A stretch of 15,141 bases of DNA, taken from NCBI GenBank assembly GCA_046485135.1, contig JAWOHN010000218.1, positions 1-15,141 on the forward strand, written 5' to 3'. This DNA is from CAZAQS01 sp046485135 (lineage in GTDB: Bacteria; Chloroflexota; Anaerolineae; Anaerolineales; UBA4823). A program made the position numbers and the translations under genes. Shown here one piece after another: positions 1 through 6,407 of this stretch; the stretch's first letter is position 1; each line of letters begins with the position of its first letter. The notes beneath the pieces were generated by a model. The model did no database searches and had not been told where the DNA came from. It worked only from the letters and a program-made list of their open reading frames with translations.

Positions 1-684
1 CCCGGCCTGGCTGTTCCCTGTGACCACATTGACCACCCCGGGCGGTAGCCCGGCTTCTGCAACAATTTCCGCAAAGAGCAAAGCGGTCAGACGTGTATAT
101 GAGGCCGGTTTGAGTACAACTGTATTGCCCATGGCTATGGCTGGGGCAATCTTCCAACCTAGCATCAGCAGAGGGAAGTTCCAGGGGATAATCTGGCCGA
201 TCACACCCACCGCCTGGTAATCCGCCAGTTCTTTTTCCATCAATTGAGCCCAGCCAGCGTGATAGTAGAAGTGGCGCGCCAGCAGAGGCACGTCGATATC
301 GCGTGACTCGCGAATCGGCTTGCCATTGTCCATACTCTCTAACACCGCCAGCAAGCGGGCGTGTTTCTGCACATTTCGAGCGATCGCATACAGGTAGCGA
401 GCTCGCTCACTTCCAGGCGTCACGCTCCAGGTCTTGAAGGCTGTCCGCGCTGCAGCCACCGCCGCGTCAATTTCAGCCTGTCCGGCCTGTGCTGTTTCGG
501 CCAGTTTTGCTCCGTTAGCAGGATTGTAACTGGTGTAATAGCTGGCTACTTGCGGGTGTTGCCAGGTATTGTTGATGAAAAGACCAAAGCGGTTATTATG
601 CTCTGCTAACCAGGCCAGGCCAGCCTCTGCTGCTTCAGGCGCCGGGCCGTATTGCATTGATTTGAACACATCCGAAACTTGCAT
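1..684 (-). CDS. Aldehyde dehydrogenase, N-terminal 228 residues (3' end beyond left edge)
   Basis: This is the amino-terminal part of an NAD(P)-dependent aldehyde dehydrogenase; the gene continues past position 1. The frame is open for exactly 228 codons from an ATG at 684. A GGGAGG ribosome site lies 8-9 bases upstream of that ATG. Visible family marks are the PWNFP cofactor-binding motif (Asn169), the LKPAS motif (Lys192) and the AGLPPGVVNVVTG stretch near 211-223. The catalytic Glu and Cys lie outside the window. The gene sits 96 bp downstream of deoC on the same strand. This suggests it oxidises the acetaldehyde released by DeoC, a pairing I recall from actinobacterial deoxyribose loci. 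The family call is secure. The substrate is inferred only from the neighbour. Confidence 0.93.
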   Translation of the reverse strand, partial: MQVSDVFKSMQYGPAPEAAEAGLAWLAEHNNRFGLFINNTWQHPQVASYYTSYNPANGAKLAETAQAGQAEIDAAVAAARTAFKTWSVTPGSERARYLYAIARNVQKHARLLAVLESMDNGKPIRESRDIDVPLLARHFYYHAGWAQLMEKELADYQAVGVIGQIIPWNFPLLMLGWKIAPAIAMGNTVVLKPASYTRLTALLFAEIVAEAGLPPGVVNVVTGNSQAG

Positions 685-780
685 GGCTTGCACCTCCCAT
701 AAAGAGAGTTCCAGATTCAGGGGTGGAAGATGCGCAGCACTCCCACACCCTGAAACCGGGTTGGTTGATGCTAAATTTGC

Positions 781-1743
781 TTATCCCATTGGCATATGGT
801 GGCGGGCTGCATACCGTCCAGTGAGATGGTGATAGATTTGGCGTTCCAGATCGGTGATCAGGCTGCTTGCGCCGATCCGGAACAGGTCTGGCATCAGCCA
901 TTCATCGCCCAATTCTTCTTTCATCAAAGCTTGCCAGACCAGGGCTTGCTTGGCTTTGCTGATGCCGCCAGCCGGTTTAAATCCTACTTTGACGCCGGTA
1001 CGCTCGCGGTACTCACGGATGCCGCGTACCATTATCAGGCCAAATTCAAGCGTGGCATTGACGCTTTCCTTCCCAGTGGAGGTCTTGATGAAATCTGAGC
1101 CGGCCATCATCGCCACCAGGCTGGCCTGGTAGACTTGCTTTAAAGTAGCCAGGTCGCCTACGCCCAGGATGGTCTTCATATGCGCTGAGCTTCCGCAAGT
1201 CTGGCGGAACAGGCGCACCTCATCGTAGAGGGCTTTCCAATCTCCGGTCAGGACATGGTAGCGGGATATGACCACATCGATCTCTGTTGCGCCCGCTTCG
1301 ATGGCTTGCTCAATCTCCGCCACACGTTGGGAAAGGGGGGTTTGCCCGGCTGGGAATCCAGTAGCTACAGAGGCTACCGGGATGCTGGTACCTTGCAAAG
1401 CTTCGACGGCTTCTCGCACCCGATTTGGGTAGACGCAAACCGCTCCTACAGTGATATATTGATCTCCTAAACTCAACCGCTCCAGCATATCGGCCCGCAA
1501 AGGCTGCCTGGCTTTGGCGCATAAGCGTTTCACTCGTCCGGGAGTATCATCGCCTGAAAGAGTGGTCAGATCCAGGCAGGTAATGGCGCGTAATAACCAG
1601 GCCGCCTGCCATTCTTTTTTAACAGAGCGACGGGCTGGGAGGGTAGCAACGCGTCGTTCAACCGCACTGCGGTTAGTGTGGGCGCCCATCACCCAGTCCA
1701 GGTCCAGAGGTGTTCCGGGGTTGCGGTCTTTATTGGATCCCAT
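781..1743 (-). CDS. deoC: Deoxyribose-phosphate aldolase, long (animal DERA-like) form
   Basis: This cytosolic class I aldolase cleaves 2-deoxyribose-5-phosphate to acetaldehyde and glyceraldehyde-3-phosphate in deoxynucleoside catabolism. All key residues are present: Asp156 in EIDVV, the Schiff-base Lys220 in DFIKTSTGK and the second lysine Lys256 in VGFKPAGG. The phosphate-binding end RIGASSL lies at 289-295. At 320 residues it is longer than the roughly 250-residue E. coli enzyme and close to animal DERA (about 318). It shares with DERA the LDLTTLSGDDT stretch (57-67) and the C-terminal ERQIYHH-x-TGRYAA segment (300-313). The ATG at 1743 has a GAGGGA site 7 bases upstream. It is followed by an aldehyde dehydrogenase gene, which supports a catabolic operon. 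Function confidence is high. Confidence 0.96.
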   Translation of the reverse strand: MGSNKDRNPGTPLDLDWVMGAHTNRSAVERRVATLPARRSVKKEWQAAWLLRAITCLDLTTLSGDDTPGRVKRLCAKARQPLRADMLERLSLGDQYITVGAVCVYPNRVREAVEALQGTSIPVASVATGFPAGQTPLSQRVAEIEQAIEAGATEIDVVISRYHVLTGDWKALYDEVRLFRQTCGSSAHMKTILGVGDLATLKQVYQASLVAMMAGSDFIKTSTGKESVNATLEFGLIMVRGIREYRERTGVKVGFKPAGGISKAKQALVWQALMKEELGDEWLMPDLFRIGASSLITDLERQIYHHLTGRYAARHHMPMG

Positions 1744-1811
1744 CTATTATCCCTCATACAATTATATTTCGTAACGGCTCAGTCGCTGGGTTAAAATCCC
1801 AAAAATTGGTA

Positions 1812-1839
1812 TGCGTAGAGGGTGTACACCCCCTGCGCA
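1812..1839. promoter_or_regulatory. 28-bp near-perfect palindrome, candidate operator upstream of deoC
   Basis: The two halves match their reverse complement at 24 of 28 positions. The centre, 1820-1831 (GGGTGTACACCC), is a perfect 12-bp palindrome, and the outer arms are TGCG and CGCA. It lies 69-96 bp upstream of the deoC start codon, where an operator would be expected, and about 205 bp before the -35 of the PadR promoter. Two-fold symmetry of this length is typical of sites for dimeric regulators. An RNA hairpin in the deoC leader is also possible. The cognate regulator is not in the window. Confidence 0.55.
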
Positions 1840-2043
1840 CATCAATTTCTGGGTAAATTCTCTGCCTGATGGAGTACTTACTTAAAACCTATCAGGTGGT
1901 TGAAAATGAGTTGTTCACCTATTGTACCAACAAAGTGATACCTTCAACTTGGTTCATTTAGAATCGCCGAAGGGGAGACCATTTCTCGATTATAGTTTTA
2001 ATGGTTCACTTTTCAAGTTTGGTTTACACGTCAGATTTCCTAC

Positions 2044-2070
2044 TTGACAAAGATTCAATCTAGTTATAAT
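2044..2070 (+). promoter_or_regulatory. Sigma70-like promoter of the PadR/exosortase operon
   Basis: A perfect -35 hexamer TTGACA (2044-2049) and a perfect -10 hexamer TATAAT (2065-2070) are separated by 15 bp, two fewer than the optimum. Transcription would start near 2077, giving a leader of about 48 nt before the PadR ATG. No other promoter-like pair as good was seen in the region, and the following genes are packed with short gaps or overlaps, so this probably drives all five. The short spacer may make the promoter weak or activator-sensitive. Confidence 0.65.
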
Positions 2071-2089
2071 ATGTAGCTAGGCGACATAT
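2069..2089. promoter_or_regulatory. Candidate PadR operator overlapping the -10 box
   Basis: ATATGT (2069-2074) and ACATAT (2084-2089) form a perfect inverted repeat with a 9-bp centre. PadR-family repressors commonly bind ATGT...ACAT half-sites spaced by about 8-10 bp. The repeat overlaps the last bases of the -10 box and the predicted start of transcription. It lies 35 bp before the gene of a PadR protein, so binding there would block transcription and give autoregulation. The inference is strong by position, but binding is not shown. Confidence 0.6.
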
Positions 2090-2124
2090 ATCTAACCGAC
2101 TTATTACCTTTCAACCCTTCACCT

Positions 2125-2466
2125 ATGAATGATTCAACCAGCTTACCGATGACCGAAGTCACCTATTTCATCTTGCTCAGCCTGGCACCCGGCGCCAGGC
2201 ACGGTTACGCCATCATGAAGGACGTTCGTTTTATAAGCCAAGGGCGCATATCTCTCAGCACCGGGACGCTCTACGGTGGGCTTAAGCGCCTACTCAACCT
2301 GGGTTGGATCACGCGCAGCGATAATTCTTCCTCCGTGGTTTCTGGAAGGGTGCGTAAGAGCTATCGTCTGACAGCTTTGGGACGCAGCCTGCTGGCAGCC
2401 GAGATCGAACGATTGGAGAGCTTGCTCGAAGCGGCTAACCTGCGCACCACCGGAGAGGGAGCTTGA
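2125..2466 (+). CDS. PadR-family transcriptional regulator
   Basis: This small winged-helix DNA-binding protein has 113 residues, the usual size for short PadR members. The family pattern is clear: T-x-x-xx-ILLSL near 13-20, then G-A-R-HGYAIMKDV (23-34), the S-x-GTLYGGLKRL recognition region (45-56), a wing with RKSYRLT (78-83) and a leucine-rich dimerisation helix (86-104). No ribosome site is evident before ATG 2125. An in-frame Met at residue 9 (2149) could be the true start. It is the first gene of the operon, 25 bp before the next gene, and probably represses its own promoter through the repeat at 2069-2089. In other bacteria PadR proteins often control adjacent membrane-protein genes. 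The ligand is unknown. Confidence 0.9.
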   Translation: MNDSTSLPMTEVTYFILLSLAPGARHGYAIMKDVRFISQGRISLSTGTLYGGLKRLLNLGWITRSDNSSSVVSGRVRKSYRLTALGRSLLAAEIERLESLLEAANLRTTGEGA

Positions 2467-2491
2467 GCGCCAGGCTTAAGGATCGCTTAAA

Positions 2492-3583
2492 ATGAAAACG
2501 CATTGGATGCTTCGTTTGTACAGCGGGTTATTGCACCTTTACCCACCGCACTTCCAGGCCGAGTTCGCCGAAGAGATGCAATCCGTATTCGCCGACTTGC
2601 TGGAAGACGCCTGCGTTGATGGTCCATTTGCTTGGCTGAAGCTGTGCTACGCTGAGTTGAAAGATTTGCCCGGTGCAGCCCTGGGCCAGCGCCTGGACAT
2701 CAACCGGCTAGCCCCCGCCGTTCAAGCAAGCTGGGATGGACCCCCCAAACGCCTGGAGTTGCTCGCGGGAATAGCGGTCTTCCTGCTACCAAGCGTTTTT
2801 GTCTTCACGCAACCAGCCTCAGGTTTATTCAACACCCCTTGGCTTGTCGCACTGGGGGTTTTATTTTCAGTTGTTTTCATCGCCGGATTGGTGAGAGGCT
2901 TGCCCCGTTGGTCTTTGCCCTACCTGGGGCTGGTACTCTCCGCAACCAGTTTTGCCACCGTCATCCAGTTGGTCGCAGACTTTTCCGCCCCAGCCGCCCT
3001 GGCCAGTTACGGTATTGTTGTCCAGGATCAGAGCGCCCTGCTGTGCTTGGAGGTAGCTTGGGCGGGCTTGATGTGGTTTGGCTTGTTTACCCTTGCATTC
3101 CTGGTACTGGGGATGCTCTCCCTTTTGCGCCGTTTCCAGCCTTTGCTCAGTCGCCTACGCCAGGACTGGACTCAGTTTTCGTATATTCTCTACAGTGGGG
3201 CGACTTTAGCCCTTGTTTTGGCTTTCGACGGTTATCCTCGCCAGCAGCCCTTCACCCTCGCCAGCACTCTTTGCCTGGCGACCGGCGCCTGGCTCTTTTT
3301 GCACAGTTCTCAACGCTGGCAGCGTGGTCTTGCCCTTTTGGGCGGTTTGTCCCTGGCGATGTGGACCGCTGCTGCCGGTCAATGGTTGCTCATACCTCTC
3401 CAGGATTGGGCGAACTGGGTTGCCTGGCGCCCTCAGCTGCCTGATCCCAGGTTGGAATCGCAGCGCACTTTGCTTGAGTGGGGCTGGATGGTCTTGGTGC
3501 TGCTGTTACCAAAACTATTAGCATCCAGTTCGATCTGTTGCCGGAGAGAGCCATCCACCCCGAAAACAGGCGGGCTGGTATGA
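2492..3583 (+). CDS. Polytopic membrane protein of unknown function, PadR-linked N-terminal module
   Basis: The protein has 363 residues. The first 45 form a soluble module with an LY-x-x-LL-x-LYPP-x-F-x-x-EF-x-EEM-x-x-VF pattern. The same kind of start occurs on membrane proteins encoded next to PadR regulators, including the orphan ABC permeases of Acidobacteria. The rest holds about eight hydrophobic segments, roughly at 86-104, 112-132, 137-160, 175-205, 225-245, 250-270, 275-300 and 325-345. No permease signature or enzyme motif was recognised. An AAGGA site lies 9 bases before ATG 2492. The stop overlaps the start of the next gene (ATGA), so translation is probably coupled. Its place ahead of the exosortase pair suggests a role in that system, but function is unknown. 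Confidence 0.8.
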   Translation: MKTHWMLRLYSGLLHLYPPHFQAEFAEEMQSVFADLLEDACVDGPFAWLKLCYAELKDLPGAALGQRLDINRLAPAVQASWDGPPKRLELLAGIAVFLLPSVFVFTQPASGLFNTPWLVALGVLFSVVFIAGLVRGLPRWSLPYLGLVLSATSFATVIQLVADFSAPAALASYGIVVQDQSALLCLEVAWAGLMWFGLFTLAFLVLGMLSLLRRFQPLLSRLRQDWTQFSYILYSGATLALVLAFDGYPRQQPFTLASTLCLATGAWLFLHSSQRWQRGLALLGGLSLAMWTAAAGQWLLIPLQDWANWVAWRPQLPDPRLESQRTLLEWGWMVLVLLLPKLLASSSICCRREPSTPKTGGLV

Positions 3584-4815
3584 ATTTTATGCTCCCAATC
3601 GCCGCCTCTATTTTCGCGATTCTCCTACTGGTATGGCTTGCTACCAGGCTCATCGCCAGCCTCCCCGCTGGTCAGCAGCCCCGCTGGACGGTCTATACCC
3701 TACTCGTCGCCATGATCCTCATCATGGCATATTTTTCAGTTTACGCCGATCGTTTCCTGGATGGGAACTTCCCCTGGTTGATGGTCGCCCTCTTCCCGCT
3801 TTTCTTGGGATTCCTGTCCACCTTCCTGGTTCGTTGGCGAGAAGTGTTTGCTATTTGGAGGCAGGATCGCCTGCGTCTGTCCATCTTGTTACTCGTGGCG
3901 CTGGCGCTGGTTGCCAGTTTGGGGCGATTTTCAGGGGGGCAGCCTCCTTACGCTCCTTTCGTGATCGTCCTCATCGGGCTGTTGATCGCTCTTTTTTGGG
4001 GGATCGCCATGCGCCTGAGTCCTTCTCTGTGTGCTTTCCTCACCGCTTTCATGGCGTTGTTCTTCTTCCTGGATGCGACCGGGATGCTTACTGCCCCGAC
4101 GTTTTATAACCTATCCTTGTTCCGCGCTGCCTATAACGCCACTCTCAGCCTCACCGGCGCCTTATCCTTGGTGCTCTGCGCCGTCATGGTACACCGTTTC
4201 CTGAGTCGTGAAGACCCCCACCCATGGCTCGCTCCGGCTTTGGTCGCCGTCCTTTTACTGGCATTTAGCGCTGCCGAGTTCCGCCATGGAGCGCTGACCA
4301 AAGCTACCGGGAGAGCTTTCGAAGACCACATCCCCGCTTTTCCATTGATCTTCTCGATCGTGACCGGTATGCTGATGTTCGCTTCGAACCGCGGTAGCTC
4401 CATGGTTATAACTTTGGCTTATTCCGTCTTGGTCCCAGGCCTGCTCGCCGCCGGTTTCACCTTCGGCTGGTTTTTGGATGCCCAGGGGATCACCGTTCAG
4501 CGCGCCGAACGAATGACCCAGGCGATCGAGCGCTATCACCAAGACAGCGGCGAGTACCCCTCCAGCTTGCGTGAGCTTACCCCGCGCTACCTGGAAGTCG
4601 CTTTGGGTCCGCTCACCGGGCGTGGTCAGGTGTGGTGTTACCAGGGAGGCTTGGATTTTTACCGCTTGGGTTACCTGTATTTTCAGCGTTACTATCGCTG
4701 GAATCTCTCTCCGTACTATGAAATCCGCATCCACGCCACCGCGGGGGAGCTTCCTGACGGACCCTGGATGTGCGATCAGGAGTTGGAGAAGCACGGGCTT
4801 TTCCTGGGATTTTAA
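3580..4815 (+). CDS. Polytopic membrane protein with GspG/pseudopilin-like C-terminal tail
   Basis: The frame is open further upstream (to 3478). The ATG at 3580 overlaps the previous stop as ATGA and opens directly into the first membrane helix, so I start there and get 411 residues. About ten hydrophobic segments fill residues 1-300. The last 112 residues are soluble: a helix with QRAERMTQAIERYHQDSGEYP, then SSLRELTPRYL. This resembles the segment after the N-terminal helix in type II secretion GspG-like pseudopilins. Two cysteines follow in this tail (WCYQGG and WMCDQ). I cannot name the family. It lies 8 bp before the exosortase gene and is presumably part of the same functional unit. Confidence 0.78.
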   Translation: MNFMLPIAASIFAILLLVWLATRLIASLPAGQQPRWTVYTLLVAMILIMAYFSVYADRFLDGNFPWLMVALFPLFLGFLSTFLVRWREVFAIWRQDRLRLSILLLVALALVASLGRFSGGQPPYAPFVIVLIGLLIALFWGIAMRLSPSLCAFLTAFMALFFFLDATGMLTAPTFYNLSLFRAAYNATLSLTGALSLVLCAVMVHRFLSREDPHPWLAPALVAVLLLAFSAAEFRHGALTKATGRAFEDHIPAFPLIFSIVTGMLMFASNRGSSMVITLAYSVLVPGLLAAGFTFGWFLDAQGITVQRAERMTQAIERYHQDSGEYPSSLRELTPRYLEVALGPLTGRGQVWCYQGGLDFYRLGYLYFQRYYRWNLSPYYEIRIHATAGELPDGPWMCDQELEKHGLFLGF

Positions 4816-4823
4816 GAGGTTGT

Positions 4824-6407
4824 ATGAGATCAGACGAACACCCGCCGGAGGATAAAGCGACCCAGCCTGGTGAGGCAAGAGTTCAAAACTCTCGCCTTTT
4901 GCGCATAGCCTTGAATTTGACAGCTAAGCTTCCACCCAGAGGCAAGGCAATCTTCGCCAACCTGGCGCTGTTGGCTTCCTGGATAGTCTTGTATCGTGCC
5001 GTCTATCCTTACCTGGGTGTGATCTTCACCCGGCAGGAGTTTCGCACCAACCAGGTCATTTTGGTTGGGGTGGCTTTGCTTTTATATTGGCAGGTGCGCC
5101 GCGGCCAGTTCAACCTGCGCCTGGATACACTCCCCCAACTTCACCCTGCTGCCCTGGCGCTCGTCCTGGGTAGCTCCGTTTTATACCTTGCCAACGAGCG
5201 TTTCCTGGGCGTAAACACCCTTTCTGCCAGTCTCTTTGGGCTGGGCACTTACGGGTTGCTTGGGCTTTGGATGACCCCGATCCGCTGGCGTAAAGGGCTT
5301 ATCGCAGCCTTGTTGCTCATTGGGGCGTTGCCCTTTGGCGAGCATATGCAGACCTTCATCGGCTACCCGGTGCGCCTCCTCACCGCTTCCGTTGTGGGAG
5401 CCGGTCTGGCTAAAATGGGGGTTCATTCCCTGGGCATAGACACCATCCTGGTCTTCGAGAGCGGTTTAGCCCAGGTGGACCTGCCCTGCAGTGGTGTGAA
5501 AAGCCTGTGGACCGGAGGGCTATTCTTGCTTGCCGCAACCTGGATCGAAGCCCGCCGCCTGGATCTGCGTTGGTTTACGGTGGCGTTTTCTTTCTCTGTT
5601 TTGCTGCTGCTCGCCAACCTTGTCCGGGTGGCTATCTTGGTCGTGGTCGGGCAGGTCGCTGGATGGCGCTTGTTCGCCGAGATGCTGCACGTGCCTCTGG
5701 GCGTGCTCGGTTTTGCCGGCGCCTGTGGCGCCGCTGTCTTATTATTGCGCCGTTTTACGCAACCCTTGCCAGCACAGCCGGTGGGGGTCACGAGCGTCCC
5801 GCCTCCAACCTGGCTGATCCCCCTTGTCGCCGGGCTGGTTTTGGGCATGGCGCTGCTCTATGCCCCTCGTCCCCACAGCGCATCAGCTAATCCTATCCAG
5901 GGATGGTCTTTTTCACCCGAGTTGCAGGTTGAGCCTTGGCCCTTCACGCCGTCTGAACTGGAATGGCTGTCGCGCGATGCTGGCGGGCAGGTCGAGCGCT
6001 GGCGCTTCCGCTGGAGGGAGTTGAGCGGATCCATGCTTCTGGCGATCAGCGATAGCTGGCGATCGCACCATCGTCCCGAGAGCTGTTTCGAAGTCTACGG
6101 TTTGTCTATCGAAAATGCCTACCCTTACCTGGCAGCCCCAGACCTGCCCGTGCGCCTGGTCTCGCTGGGAGACGGCAAGGGCAAAAACATTTATTCGGCA
6201 GCCTATTGGTTCCAATCGGCGGATATCGCCACCGAGGATTACGCAGCCCGTATCTGGGCTGATCTGGCTCCCGATCGCCAACCTTGGGTGCTGGTTACGC
6301 TGGTCTTCGATGATGATGTTGATCTAACCAGTGAACCTGCCCCTGCCCTTTACCGCTCGCTGCGCCAATCCGTGCAGCTCAAGCTCGAAGGAGATCGTTC
6401 ACCATGA
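4824..6407 (+). CDS. xrtO: Exosortase (exosortase O-like) fused to an EpsI-like domain
   Basis: This integral membrane cysteine transpeptidase is predicted to cut PEP-CTERM proteins. ATG 4824, with an AAGAGG site just upstream, gives 527 residues; a longer frame from 4770 would overlap the preceding gene. The exosortase core has about eight TM segments (43-310) and the catalytic triad Cys222 in DLPCSG, Arg268 in ANLVRVA and His289 in EMLHVPLG. After another TM segment (about 328-346), residues 350-527 form an EpsI-like (DUF3485) domain with HHRPESCFEVYG at 415-426 and AAYWFQS at 459-465. EpsI is usually a separate protein. The 3' end overlaps by 4 bp the gene of a PEP-CTERM protein, its obvious substrate. 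The specific subfamily is from memory of the exosortase O/PEP-CTERM integral membrane pairing and is less sure than the exosortase call. Confidence 0.9.
   Translation: MRSDEHPPEDKATQPGEARVQNSRLLRIALNLTAKLPPRGKAIFANLALLASWIVLYRAVYPYLGVIFTRQEFRTNQVILVGVALLLYWQVRRGQFNLRLDTLPQLHPAALALVLGSSVLYLANERFLGVNTLSASLFGLGTYGLLGLWMTPIRWRKGLIAALLLIGALPFGEHMQTFIGYPVRLLTASVVGAGLAKMGVHSLGIDTILVFESGLAQVDLPCSGVKSLWTGGLFLLAATWIEARRLDLRWFTVAFSFSVLLLLANLVRVAILVVVGQVAGWRLFAEMLHVPLGVLGFAGACGAAVLLLRRFTQPLPAQPVGVTSVPPPTWLIPLVAGLVLGMALLYAPRPHSASANPIQGWSFSPELQVEPWPFTPSELEWLSRDAGGQVERWRFRWRELSGSMLLAISDSWRSHHRPESCFEVYGLSIENAYPYLAAPDLPVRLVSLGDGKGKNIYSAAYWFQSADIATEDYAARIWADLAPDRQPWVLVTLVFDDDVDLTSEPAPALYRSLRQSVQLKLEGDRSP

Larger units (their letters stand above)
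1744..2124. other. Divergent intergenic region between deoC and the PadR operon
   Basis: This 381-bp AT-rich stretch contains no credible gene. It must carry the promoters of two divergent units. I see a 28-bp near-palindrome at 1812-1839 and a sigma70-like promoter with an overlapping inverted repeat at 2044-2089 facing the PadR gene. A possible weak hairpin has CCTGAT arms around 1864-1894. On the deoC side a TATAAT (minus strand, 1761-1766) lies so close to the start codon that it would leave almost no leader. I therefore do not call it a promoter. Confidence 0.8.

Noticed and set aside
3478..3579. Upstream extension of the 411-residue membrane protein
   Set aside because: It would overlap the preceding gene by over 100 bp; the added residues are polar, and the ATGA start at 3580 opens into the first helix.
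4770..4823. Upstream extension of the exosortase
   Set aside because: It overlaps the previous gene; ATG 4824 has AAGAGG at a suitable distance.
4255..4878. 207-codon open frame on the minus strand
   Set aside because: It is antisense to the end of the 411-residue membrane protein gene and has a low-complexity, unstructured product.
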